Assembly: GCA_903861125.1 (NCBI GenBank)
Contig: CAIOTF010000011.1
Coordinates: 1 to 64,000 of the forward strand
Reading direction: 5' to 3'
DNA from: an uncultured Ignavibacteriota bacterium
Lineage (GTDB): Bacteria; Bacteroidota; Ignavibacteria; UBA10030; UBA8401
Length of the DNA stretch: 64,000 nucleotides
Both the position numbers and the translations under genes were made by a program. The notes under the pieces were generated by a model, which saw only the letters and a list, made by a program, of their open reading frames with translations, ran no database searches and was not told the DNA's origin. Shown one piece after another: positions 43,526 through 51,083 of this stretch. Within the stretch, counting starts at the first letter, position 1. The number at the start of each line of letters is the position of its first letter.

Positions 43526-44125
43526 TTATACCAAAATAGGCATCAAAATTTCCTTCAGCATAGTTCGTCCGCGCGACAATCGTGATTTCACCGTACCAAC
43601 TTCACAATCCAATACCTCGGCGATTTCATCGTATGACATCCCGTCGATATCCTTTAATATGATCGGCATACGAAATTTTTCCGGAATCTTCTTCAATGAT
43701 TCCTCTATAACGCCGCGCATATTCTCATCGTCAAACGTTGTCGTGGCAAAATTTTCAATTTTGAGGTTCGTTGTTTTTTCAAAACTATGGAAACTGAAAA
43801 ACCGTTTAACCTTTTTTTTCCGCAGTTCATCCCGGCATTTATTCACTGCAATCCGGTATACCCATGTGTAAAAAGAAGATTCGAAACGGAATTTGGGGAG
43901 AGCTTGATAAACCTTGATAAATATTTCTTGCGAAATGTCATCCACAAGATCCGTATCATTGAATATCGAAAATATTATATTTCGGACTTTCTCCTGATAG
44001 CGTTCGACCAAATATCGAAAAATTTCCTTCTCCCCGTTCTGAAAAAGCGTAATCAACGCATCATCGCTTTTCTGAGCATGCGGGATATTGGCATCAATAA
44101 GATTGATAACTGCTGGTTTCGCCAT
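43526..44125 (-). CDS. ECF-type RNA polymerase sigma factor
   Basis: 199 residues, typical for sigma-70 family group 4. Region 2 is visible as LFQNGEKEIFRYLVERYQEKVRNII, DDISQEIFIKVYQAL and FRFESSFYTWVYRIAVNKCRD. Region 4 is IPEKFRMPIILKDIDGMSYDEIAEVL with the helix-turn-helix GTVKSRLSRGRTMLKE. It directs RNA polymerase to stress-type promoters. It is coupled to the membrane anti-sigma gene downstream. No obvious ribosome-binding site precedes the ATG, although the leader is A/T-rich. Confidence 0.95.
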   Translation of the reverse strand: MAKPAVINLIDANIPHAQKSDDALITLFQNGEKEIFRYLVERYQEKVRNIIFSIFNDTDLVDDISQEIFIKVYQALPKFRFESSFYTWVYRIAVNKCRDELRKKKVKRFFSFHSFEKTTNLKIENFATTTFDDENMRGVIEESLKKIPEKFRMPIILKDIDGMSYDEIAEVLDCEVGTVKSRLSRGRTMLKEILMPILV

Positions 44126-44170
44126 TGTGTAATTTTTAGTAATTAGACGCTTTTCTGGCCAAAATGTTCC

Positions 44171-44210
44171 AAAACTAAAAAGCCGGCGCAGTGCGTCGGC
44201 TTTTTTAGTT
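44171..44210 (-). terminator. Terminator between Hc1-like gene and ECF sigma gene
   Basis: The stem GCCGGCGCA/TGCGTCGGC (one mismatch) is extended by the complementary flanks AAACTAAAAA and TTTTTTAGTTT. On the minus strand it is followed by TTTTTAGTTTT. It sits 15-50 nt after the Hc1-like gene. Confidence 0.85.
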
Positions 44211-44224
44211 TGATACTGCTCTTT

Positions 44225-44437
44225 TTATGCATTTTCTGACGTTTCTGAAGCATTCGAATCGTCTGTCGTGCCTTTCAATTCCTGGACTTCAACACGGATA
44301 TCCTGTGCTTTACGTTTTAATTCTGCCATGTGTTTACGAACTCTTGTACCGGCAGATTTGTTACCTTTATCGTAAAATTTGATGAAATCTTTCTCGAAAG
44401 TTTGAACTAATTCAACAAGTTCTGTAAAACGACTCAT
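44225..44437 (-). CDS. Histone H1-like (Hc1-type) small nucleoid protein
   Basis: 70 residues. The core LVELVQTFEKDFIKFYDKGN followed by KSAGTRVRKHMAELKRKAQD matches the N-terminal domain of chlamydial Hc1 and its Bacteroidota relatives (short helical hairpin with a KGNK.A..R.RK..L pattern). The tail is acidic rather than the Lys/Ala-rich tail of Hc1. Probable DNA or RNA binding as a nucleoid protein. Of two tandem ATGs, the second (44437) lies 5 nt from AAAGGAG and is chosen. It is single, bounded by a terminator. Confidence 0.75.
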   Translation of the reverse strand: MSRFTELVELVQTFEKDFIKFYDKGNKSAGTRVRKHMAELKRKAQDIRVEVQELKGTTDDSNASETSENA

Positions 44438-44520
44438 CATTACTCCTTTGATTGATGAAAAAATATCCTGTTAACAACTAAATATTGCCCGAATTCGCGA
44501 AATAGTCAAGAAATATTTCT

Positions 44521-45339
44521 TTAAGCTGCATTTTCGGTCAAGACACTCTTCTTTGTTGAAAATACAAACGACAAACCTATGAGTAGCACAGAAACAATGA
44601 CTCCTTCTGCTATAAAAATACTCGAACTTGAAGCGAAAAAAGAATCCGATTCGACCAGCTGCGACGTCAAAGTTATCGGTGTAAGGGTGATAATACCTAT
44701 CCGAAATGAATACCCGGGCCAGATCGAGTGATACCTATTGACAAGCATAGTGAGGAAAAGACCTATAGATAAGAAGAACAATAATATTATTGAAATTGTC
44801 AGAAGAGTAAGATCTTCAAAACCGAGCAATTCGCTACCGATAAAAAGTGTCCAAAATATGCTGGAAATGAGAGTAGTGAGTATTGCTGAATTTGATCGTT
44901 GAAATGATGATAGCAGAATTCCCCTAAAGATAATCTCCTCAAAAAGCACAGATGTTGCAGAAAAAACATAGAGTGCAGGAATGTCGAACACCGTGGCCAA
45001 AACCAATGTGGAGGCATTATCAAGTCTATTGACCGATATTTGTTTGAACAACAATCCCAACACAATGGTAACAGAATACACCAGAATGGGTGCAAAGAAA
45101 ATTGCTACATTTTTTTTCCAATCAAATCTAAGAAGCAATAATTCATTGGAGGCAAATATAATCTCTTTTCGTTTCTTGAAAAGTATTACAACACCGACCA
45201 GCGTCAATATTTTGAGATCGACAAAGAACTCCCAAAGATAGAACTGATATTGTATTTTAAAATATCCTAAAATACCGAAGAAAAATGATATAATGAGAAT
45301 ATATACTAAATAGCGGTATAGAAATTTTTTTTCGATCAT
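44521..45339 (-). CDS. CPBP-family membrane protein with degenerate active site
   Basis: 272 residues and about eight membrane helices. Motif 1 of the CPBP (Abi/CAAX-protease-like) family is intact: EEIIFRG at about 134-140. Motif 2, normally FxxxH, reads FWTLF at about 162-166 with no His. The region of motif 3 (SIWPGYSFRIG, about 205-215) lacks the usual His and Asn. A glutamyl protease activity is therefore doubtful. It overlaps the upstream SRPBCC gene by 4 nt (ATGA) and is last in a three-gene unit with an SDR. Function unknown; a non-catalytic membrane scaffold or chaperone role is possible. Confidence 0.75.
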   Translation of the reverse strand: MIEKKFLYRYLVYILIISFFFGILGYFKIQYQFYLWEFFVDLKILTLVGVVILFKKRKEIIFASNELLLLRFDWKKNVAIFFAPILVYSVTIVLGLLFKQISVNRLDNASTLVLATVFDIPALYVFSATSVLFEEIIFRGILLSSFQRSNSAILTTLISSIFWTLFIGSELLGFEDLTLLTISIILLFFLSIGLFLTMLVNRYHSIWPGYSFRIGIITLTPITLTSQLVESDSFFASSSSIFIAEGVIVSVLLIGLSFVFSTKKSVLTENAA

Positions 45340-45788
45340 CGGATAGAGAAATATTCTTTTGTTTTTTTATGGCGGTAAGCAAAGACCATTTTTTGGATGA
45401 ATCTCATTAAAATAATATCAACCAGTAAGCCCAGGATTCCAAACGGAAGTTGATATTCAATCCTGTCTGTTAACACTGTCCTGCTATTTCGTATTGTAAA
45501 CAGATGTTTATGCTTCCAGGACTTAAAGGGACCTCTTCCTGATTGATAATCGACCAATAATGAATTCGGGATTAGTTCCTTTACTTTAACATCCCACGGT
45601 ATCCAGAAACCAAATTGTTTTATCTCTACCGTCATCTCGCTCCCTTCTGCCATTGAGTCCGGAATCATTACAAACCGTACTTCGAATACCGGCGGCGTAA
45701 CAATTGCAACATTTTTGAAATTCGTGTGAAAATCAAAAAGTTCTTTCTGCGTAGCATTTATCTCGGTAGAAAATTCCAATACGGCCAT
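45336..45788 (-). CDS. SRPBCC (START/Bet v1-like) ligand-binding protein
   Basis: 150 residues. The pattern FSTEINATQKELFDFHTNFKN is the N-terminal strand and helix pair of SRPBCC ligand-binding proteins. It is followed by FWIPWDVKV, the GRGPFKSWKHKH strand pair and a long C-terminal helix (ILMRFIQKMVFAYRHKKTKEYF). The fold holds hydrophobic ligands. It starts just before the SDR stop region and overlaps the CPBP gene by 4 nt, so the three are translated together. Ligand unknown; a lipid or steroid-like molecule processed by the SDR is a guess. Confidence 0.75.
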   Translation of the reverse strand: MAVLEFSTEINATQKELFDFHTNFKNVAIVTPPVFEVRFVMIPDSMAEGSEMTVEIKQFGFWIPWDVKVKELIPNSLLVDYQSGRGPFKSWKHKHLFTIRNSRTVLTDRIEYQLPFGILGLLVDIILMRFIQKMVFAYRHKKTKEYFSIR

Positions 45789-46547
45789 TTACCCGATCAA
45801 TACGCTTCCTCCGTTCACATTCAGGATCTCTCCGGTAATGTGACGGGCAAGATCTGATGCAAGGAATAATATCGGACCGGCTATATCATCCGGTGTAGGA
45901 ATTCTCTGTATGGGTATTTTCCTACGCTCTTGTTCTTTATATTTTTTATCAGAGAACACTGAATTGTTCAGATCTGTATCAACCCAACCCGGCGCTACTG
46001 AATTAACATTAATATTGAAGGGACCTAGTTCGGTAGCAATTGCTTTTGTAAATGATATCATGCCCCCCTTAGATGCTGCATAATGCGAATGTTCAGCCTC
46101 ACCGCGTTGCCCGGCCGTACTGGAAATATTGATAATCTTTCCTGACCTTTGTTTTTTCATTTGCGGAACAATTGCATTGGTCATATAAAACATACCGTCA
46201 AGATTCACCTGCATAGTTTCTTTCCACACTTTTTCACTCATCGTACCAATCTTGCCGTATGTCCAAATGCCGGCGTTATTCACAAGAATATCGATCCGAC
46301 CGAATTTTTTCATAGTCTGTTGAATAACTTTTTTTGCACTCGCTGAATTTGCAACATCGGCTTTAATTGCGATACCGTCACGCCATTCATTCTTTACTTG
46401 ATCAATTATAGCATTCGCAGCTTTTGCATTTTTTGTATATGTAATGACCACATCAGCTCCTGCTTTAGCAAATAAAACTGCAGCAGCAGCCCCAATACCT
46501 CTTGATCCTCCGGTAATAACAACTACTTTGTTCCAAAGACTGATCAT
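45789..46547 (-). CDS. Short-chain dehydrogenase/reductase (FabG-like)
   Basis: 252 residues from ATG 46547, preferred because AAAGGA lies about 4 nt before it; a Met 13 codons upstream is rejected. NAD(P) motif TGGSRGIGAAAAVLF, NNAGIWT, catalytic Ser in NISSTAG, Tyr-x3-Lys in HYAASKGG, and the C-terminal substrate-loop region are all present. It is a 3-oxoacyl-[ACP] reductase-like or general ketoreductase. It heads a unit with an SRPBCC protein and a CPBP membrane protein and is divergent from the fur-feoAB operon. Confidence 0.88.
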   Translation of the reverse strand: MISLWNKVVVITGGSRGIGAAAAVLFAKAGADVVITYTKNAKAANAIIDQVKNEWRDGIAIKADVANSASAKKVIQQTMKKFGRIDILVNNAGIWTYGKIGTMSEKVWKETMQVNLDGMFYMTNAIVPQMKKQRSGKIINISSTAGQRGEAEHSHYAASKGGMISFTKAIATELGPFNINVNSVAPGWVDTDLNNSVFSDKKYKEQERRKIPIQRIPTPDDIAGPILFLASDLARHITGEILNVNGGSVLIG

Positions 46548-46656
46548 ATTTTCCTTTAACGACAAAATTGTATGATAAATGTTCAATATCTTAGAGAATA
46601 TACAAAAAAGTGCTCTGGAAGAGTAATTTTTTGTTATTTAGACAATACTGGTTAAT

Positions 46657-46667
46657 ATTGGTCCAAT
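46657..46667. promoter_or_regulatory. 11-bp palindrome in the SDR/fur divergent region
   Basis: ATTGG-T-CCAAT is a perfect palindrome. TTGGAC within it could be a weak -35 for the SDR gene on the minus strand. It may be a repressor site; no regulator is assigned. Confidence 0.3.
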
Positions 46668-46699
46668 TTACGTTTTTAGCGCAAATTCGCATATTTTTG

Positions 46700-46728
46700 T
46701 TGATGTTTGGTAAAATATAAACTATATT
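46700..46728 (+). promoter_or_regulatory. Promoter of the fur-feoAB operon
   Basis: TTGATG (46700-46705) and TATATT (46723-46728) are spaced by 17 nt. Transcription would begin near 46735, giving a leader of about 20 nt without a clear ribosome-binding site. Confidence 0.55.
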
Positions 46729-46735
46729 TATTTAG

Positions 46736-46748
46736 ATTAAGTCTTAAT
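46736..46748 (+). promoter_or_regulatory. Palindromic operator candidate (Fur-type) at the fur start
   Basis: ATTAAG-T-CTTAAT is a perfect 13-bp palindrome with AT-rich flanks (TTTAG on the left, AAAAT on the right) covering the predicted transcription start. Its size and A/T pattern resemble Fur/PerR boxes, though it is not the E. coli consensus. Autoregulation by the adjacent Fur-family protein is inferred. Confidence 0.5.
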
Positions 46749-46755
46749 AAAATTA

Positions 46756-47190
46756 ATGGAACTCGAATTAGTAAAAGAAAATTTTACAAAGTATCTCAAA
46801 TCAGGGAACTATAGAATTACGCCTGAGCGGTTTGTAATTCTCGAAGCGGTAATGAATTATGGCGGGCACTTTGATGCGGATGAACTTTTCTTCCAGATGA
46901 AATCTGGGGGACAAAAAGTATCCCGTGCAACCGTATACAATACACTTGATCTTCTTCAGGACTGCGGTTTAATCTCCAAATATCGTTTCGGAGAGAATCA
47001 TTCTCGCTACGAAATTGCGTTCGGACGGCCACATCATCATCATCTGATCTGTTTGGAATGCGGAGATATCATCGAGTTCGTGAATGATAAGATCGAAAAA
47101 GTTCAAAAAGAAGTTTGCGACACGAACAAGTTCACTGTTCAAACAACAACCCTGCAGATCTTTGGAGTCTGTTCGAAATGCCAAAAATGA
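46756..47190 (+). CDS. fur: Fur-family metal-dependent transcriptional repressor
   Basis: 144 residues. The winged helix holds YRITPERFVILEAVM and the recognition helix ...SRATVYNTLDLLQDCGLI. The metal-binding end has HHHHLICLECGDIIEF and two CxxC pairs (CLEC and CSKC), the structural zinc site. It directly precedes feoA and feoB with overlapping stop and start (ATGA), so iron sensing (Fur) is favoured over PerR or Zur. A palindrome sits at its own transcription start. Ferrous-iron-bound Fur would repress the whole operon and thus itself. Confidence 0.9.
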   Translation: MELELVKENFTKYLKSGNYRITPERFVILEAVMNYGGHFDADELFFQMKSGGQKVSRATVYNTLDLLQDCGLISKYRFGENHSRYEIAFGRPHHHHLICLECGDIIEFVNDKIEKVQKEVCDTNKFTVQTTTLQIFGVCSKCQK

Positions 47191-47420
47191 ATTTGAAAAC
47201 CTTAGCACAAACACCTGCCGGTTCAACTGTAACGATCTCTCACCTTGATTCCCATCCGGACACATGCAATCGGCTGCGCGAAGTAGGCTTTTGCGAAAAT
47301 GCAACCATCCATTTGGTATCCAGTGGTTCCTCCCAATTAATCTGTGAAGTCTGCAACACAAGGATCGGATTAAGTTACACGACAGCAGACGCAATCGTTG
47401 TCCTGCCCAGCAAAGAGTAA
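47187..47420 (+). CDS. feoA: Ferrous iron transport protein A (SH3-like)
   Basis: 77 residues from ATG 47187, which overlaps the fur stop (ATGA); another ATG nine bases upstream is possible. The FeoA pattern is LAQTPAGSTVTISHLD ... CNRLREVGFCENATIHL ... CNTRIGLSYTTADAIVV. FeoA is a small cytoplasmic SH3-fold partner needed for FeoB activity. It lies 36 nt before feoB. Confidence 0.9.
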   Translation: MNLKTLAQTPAGSTVTISHLDSHPDTCNRLREVGFCENATIHLVSSGSSQLICEVCNTRIGLSYTTADAIVVLPSKE

Positions 47421-47456
47421 TCAAGCGTACCACCAAGAATTGTTTGTGCCTACACT

Positions 47457-49562
47457 ATGAATTCCACCGTCCAAAAAATATCTCTCCGAACGATAGCTCT
47501 TATTGGAAATCCTAATTGCGGAAAAACCACACTCTTTAATGAACTGACCGGACTGCGACAAAAAGTAGGTAATTATCCCGGTGTGACTGTTGAGAAAAAG
47601 GAAGGCAAGATACTGATCGGCACTGAAGAGATCACTGTTTTGGATCTGCCGGGCACCTATTCCCTATCCGCCAATTCACTTGATGAGAAAGTAGTTACGG
47701 ATATCCTGTTCGGCAAGATTCCCGGAACACCTATTCCCGATATTGTCGTATTTGTTTCCGATGCAACTAATCTTGAACGCAATCTTTATCTGCTCAGTCA
47801 GGTAATTGATCTAAAAATACCAACAGTCGTTGCATTGAATATGTACGACCGTATTCAGGATACAGGGATCACTATTGATACTGCGCAGCTGCGCAACGAA
47901 TTTGGTGTGCCGTTCATTCCGATGACAGCAAGCAAAGGAGCAGGGATTAAAGAACTTTTATCCTCATTCGAGAACATAGTTTCAAATACTGATGGCATAC
48001 GGAAATGGAAATTGCCAGACATTGTCCGCATTGAACATGAGGAACTTGTTTCGATACTTGTTGAGAATGAAAAGATGGCGGAATCTGCAGCATTTCATGA
48101 AGCGCAATTGCTGTTATCCACTCCAAAAGATATTATTTCATTTTCAGATGAATACTCCGGTGAAACGCTCACTCACCTTCAGCGTGATCACAATAATTTA
48201 GAAATGAACGGGTACAACCGGCATTCAGTTTTCGTGGAATCACGGTTTCGCTGGACAAACTCTGTCTATAAAAACAGCGTTCGACATACCGCACCTCGGC
48301 ATCAAAAAACCGTACACGATGCTATTGATGCTGTACTGACACACCACATCTGGGGATTCGTAATCTTTTTCGCGTTAATGGCTGTGATGTTCCAGATGAT
48401 CTTCACCTGGGCAATTTACCCGATGCTGCTAATCGGTTCGGCATTCGATACGCTTGCCCATTTGATTTCTGCAATAATTCCGCAGGGAGACCTTCAAAGT
48501 CTAATTACACGCGGGATTATAGGCGGAGTCGGTGCCGTTGTTACCTTCCTACCGCAGATATTATTTCTTTTTTTATTCCTCGGCTTTCTGGAAGATACAG
48601 GATATATGGCCCGCGCAGCCTTTATAATGGATAGAATAATGAATAAGGTGGGATTACACGGAAAATCATTCATCCCGCTGCTATCGTCCTTTGCATGTGC
48701 AATTCCGGGGATCATGGCAACACGGACGATCGAAAACCCGCGGGACCGTCTAGTAACGATCCTTGTTGCACCGTTAATGAGCTGCAGCGCCCGGCTTCCG
48801 GTCTTTTCATTATTGATTGCTTCGTTCATACCGAATATTCTATTGTTTGGTTTCGTTAGTCTTCCTGCAGTTGTTTTGATCTCTCTGTATCTGTTGGGAC
48901 TAATCTCTGCCTTACTAACAGCACGCCTGCTGAAAAGCACTGTGCTTAAGGGACCGAAGCCTGCATTCATTATGGAACTTCCTCCATACCGAATACCGAC
49001 GCTAAAGAATACTTTTATTCATATGTGGGAACGGTCATTATTGTTCCTTAAGAATGCAGGGACAATTATTCTGGGTGTGTCGATCGTATTATGGTTCCTG
49101 GCGACATATCCGAAGATGGAAGAAGGAACTTCATCAGAAAAGCTTGCTCACAGTTTTGTGGGACGTGCAGGACATGTTATAGAACCTGTATTGAAGCCAT
49201 TGGGTTTTGACTGGAAGATCGGGATCGGCATCATCAGTTCATTGCTTCAGCGCGAAGTATTTGTTGGAACACTTGGCACGATCTACAATATAGAGCATGC
49301 GGATGAAGAATCGGCAACGCTGAAACAGCAAATGCAAAAAGATAAAGATCCGGTAACAGGACAACCGGTATTTTCAATTCTGACCGCGCTTTGTATCATG
49401 GTTTATTACGTCCTTGCCATGCAATGTTTATCTACTGTAGCGGTTGTACGCAGAGAAACAAACGGATGGAAATGGCCCGCGGCACAATTCGTCTATATGA
49501 CATTGCTCGCATACCTTGGAACATTCATTACATATCGGGTGGGGTTATGGATACTCTCGTAA
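47457..49562 (+). CDS. feoB: Ferrous iron transporter B
   Basis: 701 residues. The N-terminal G domain has G1 GNPNCGKTTLFNELTG, G2/switch region VGNYPGVTVEKKEG, G3 DLPGTYSL and G4-like NMYD. A helical GDI region runs to about 270. The membrane part follows with FEO_B signatures such as PFxxCSARLPV-type (APLMSCSARLPVFSLL) and GFLEDTGYMARAAFIMD. It imports Fe2+ across the inner membrane, driven by GTP hydrolysis. It belongs to the fur-feoA-feoB operon, and its 3' end overlaps the next small gene by 16 nt. Confidence 0.97.
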   Translation: MNSTVQKISLRTIALIGNPNCGKTTLFNELTGLRQKVGNYPGVTVEKKEGKILIGTEEITVLDLPGTYSLSANSLDEKVVTDILFGKIPGTPIPDIVVFVSDATNLERNLYLLSQVIDLKIPTVVALNMYDRIQDTGITIDTAQLRNEFGVPFIPMTASKGAGIKELLSSFENIVSNTDGIRKWKLPDIVRIEHEELVSILVENEKMAESAAFHEAQLLLSTPKDIISFSDEYSGETLTHLQRDHNNLEMNGYNRHSVFVESRFRWTNSVYKNSVRHTAPRHQKTVHDAIDAVLTHHIWGFVIFFALMAVMFQMIFTWAIYPMLLIGSAFDTLAHLISAIIPQGDLQSLITRGIIGGVGAVVTFLPQILFLFLFLGFLEDTGYMARAAFIMDRIMNKVGLHGKSFIPLLSSFACAIPGIMATRTIENPRDRLVTILVAPLMSCSARLPVFSLLIASFIPNILLFGFVSLPAVVLISLYLLGLISALLTARLLKSTVLKGPKPAFIMELPPYRIPTLKNTFIHMWERSLLFLKNAGTIILGVSIVLWFLATYPKMEEGTSSEKLAHSFVGRAGHVIEPVLKPLGFDWKIGIGIISSLLQREVFVGTLGTIYNIEHADEESATLKQQMQKDKDPVTGQPVFSILTALCIMVYYVLAMQCLSTVAVVRRETNGWKWPAAQFVYMTLLAYLGTFITYRVGLWILS

Positions 49563-49702
49563 CACACTGGCAGGAAATTATTTCGCTTGCGATCGTTGCA
49601 TCGGCTGTGGGAGCAATGATCCGCTCTGCACTTAATCGCAAGGACATGAAAAATAATTGCAGCAATTGCGCCCTGATGGAGATGAAAAAAAAGGAATACT
49701 AA
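49547..49702 (+). CDS. FeoB-associated Cys-containing membrane protein
   Basis: 51 residues. A single membrane helix (IISLAIVASAVGAMI) is followed by a basic segment and a CSNC motif, then a charged tail. This helix plus C-x2-C layout is that of the short FeoB-associated Cys-rich membrane proteins found after feoB in anaerobes and Bacteroidota. It starts inside the last 16 nt of feoB, so translation is coupled. A role in receiving or chaperoning Fe2+ is inferred from context. Confidence 0.75.
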   Translation: MDTLVTHWQEIISLAIVASAVGAMIRSALNRKDMKNNCSNCALMEMKKKEY

Positions 49703-49778
49703 AAGGGTAACAAGCGTGAATGCAAAATAATATCATCTATTCAATAACACTTCTATCATTCATTACTCCGGATTTTCA

Positions 49779-51032
49779 TTAATAAACGACTGACAGTGCA
49801 GTCGTCCATTCGTCTTTCGCGGGAATATGAATCACATTCAGAATAAGATTTTCTGAAAATGTTGCTCCGAGATGGTAGGAAAAATATTTGGATACAGAAT
49901 CATCAAAAAGATGACTGGTCATATTCATAGTCGGTGATGTCTCTTCATTGTAAAAGATTCCTAAAACCGGTTTGGAAATATTCAAGACACTGATTTCATC
50001 AAATATCTTAAACGCTTGAAATGCTCTTATACCAACATGGTTCACCGTCCCCGGTATTATTGTAATTCCCTGTTTTAGATAGACATAAAAAAGTGTAATG
50101 TCGGAATTTCGATAATCGTCCGTAATGCTCATTAATTGACCTTGCCGCAGTTCGCTGTTTTCGCGTAAAGCGATACTACTGATGAACATTCCCTGACTCA
50201 TTCCAATAACGGCCGGCTGGACTACGATATTCGTGTTTCCCCAGAATATCCCTCCAAGTTGAAAGTCATAGTTTTCTTTGTGCTTCCAAATAAATATCCC
50301 GCTCGGCATTCCATCCGGACGATAAGGCGCACCACGGCCGATGGCGAGGGTGCGAACATTTTCTTTACTGTCATCGCTCCGTATATAACCGCCGAGGAAA
50401 AACATATTGTACGGACCGTCAAACATTCCGGCAGCACCATATCGAGTATTAAGTGTATTATCAATTTTTCCATTTCCTAAAACACCAAGAACCGAAAACA
50501 TGCCAACAGAAACCTTGCCCGCAAAGTAATTCGAGTTTAGAATAGTATTTTTAAACTGAGAAGGATGTCCCGCTTTATAACCGTCATAATACTCAGAACC
50601 GAAGCGAAACCATAGGCTACGAGATGGACGATATGTAATCCTTGAATACGACGCTTTTTCCGCTAATGTCGTATCGTGGATAATGTCGTATGTACCCCCA
50701 AGTTCCAATTGATACCGATCATCATCGTTTACAGGAAAAAGAACCGCGCCGCCGGTTACTTCTCTGACCCGAAATTCACTCCGGTTATTCAGATCATTAT
50801 TCGCCACCTTAAAAAACAGCGTTTTATTCCGTTGATCCTTACGATAGAAATTAAACGAGGTAATATTTTCACTCGATTGATTCATCCGTGATAATTGAAA
50901 CTCCCACATTGCAGGACGCGGCGGGCCAAATACTGTATGGAGTTGATCCTTATTCTCGCCTGCCTGCGAATGCAGACTTTTCGTACCAACTGCCAACACG
51001 AATAAAATGAAAAGAAAATATTTATTATACAT
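49779..51032 (-). CDS. Exported outer-membrane beta-barrel-like protein, unknown function
   Basis: 417 residues with a signal peptide (FLFILFVLAVGTKSLHSQA). The rest alternates hydrophobic and polar residues in many aromatic-rich strands (RITYRPSRSLWFRFGSEYYDG, NMFFLGGYIRSD), as in outer-membrane barrels. It ends in the aromatic-capped strand TTALSVVY. No conserved enzymatic motif is recognised. It is next to a TolB-like propeller gene (51 nt) in the same direction but otherwise unassigned. It converges on the feoB unit with no terminator seen. Confidence 0.6.
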   Translation of the reverse strand: MYNKYFLFILFVLAVGTKSLHSQAGENKDQLHTVFGPPRPAMWEFQLSRMNQSSENITSFNFYRKDQRNKTLFFKVANNDLNNRSEFRVREVTGGAVLFPVNDDDRYQLELGGTYDIIHDTTLAEKASYSRITYRPSRSLWFRFGSEYYDGYKAGHPSQFKNTILNSNYFAGKVSVGMFSVLGVLGNGKIDNTLNTRYGAAGMFDGPYNMFFLGGYIRSDDSKENVRTLAIGRGAPYRPDGMPSGIFIWKHKENYDFQLGGIFWGNTNIVVQPAVIGMSQGMFISSIALRENSELRQGQLMSITDDYRNSDITLFYVYLKQGITIIPGTVNHVGIRAFQAFKIFDEISVLNISKPVLGIFYNEETSPTMNMTSHLFDDSVSKYFSYHLGATFSENLILNVIHIPAKDEWTTALSVVY

Positions 51033-51083
51033 CTGTTTCCGTAGCTATCAAATTAATAATGAAAACTATATGAGTTACTCCGT

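Noticed and set aside
49547-49702. FeoC-type winged-helix regulator
   Set aside because: The sequence is a single membrane helix with CxxC, not a winged helix with four Cys.
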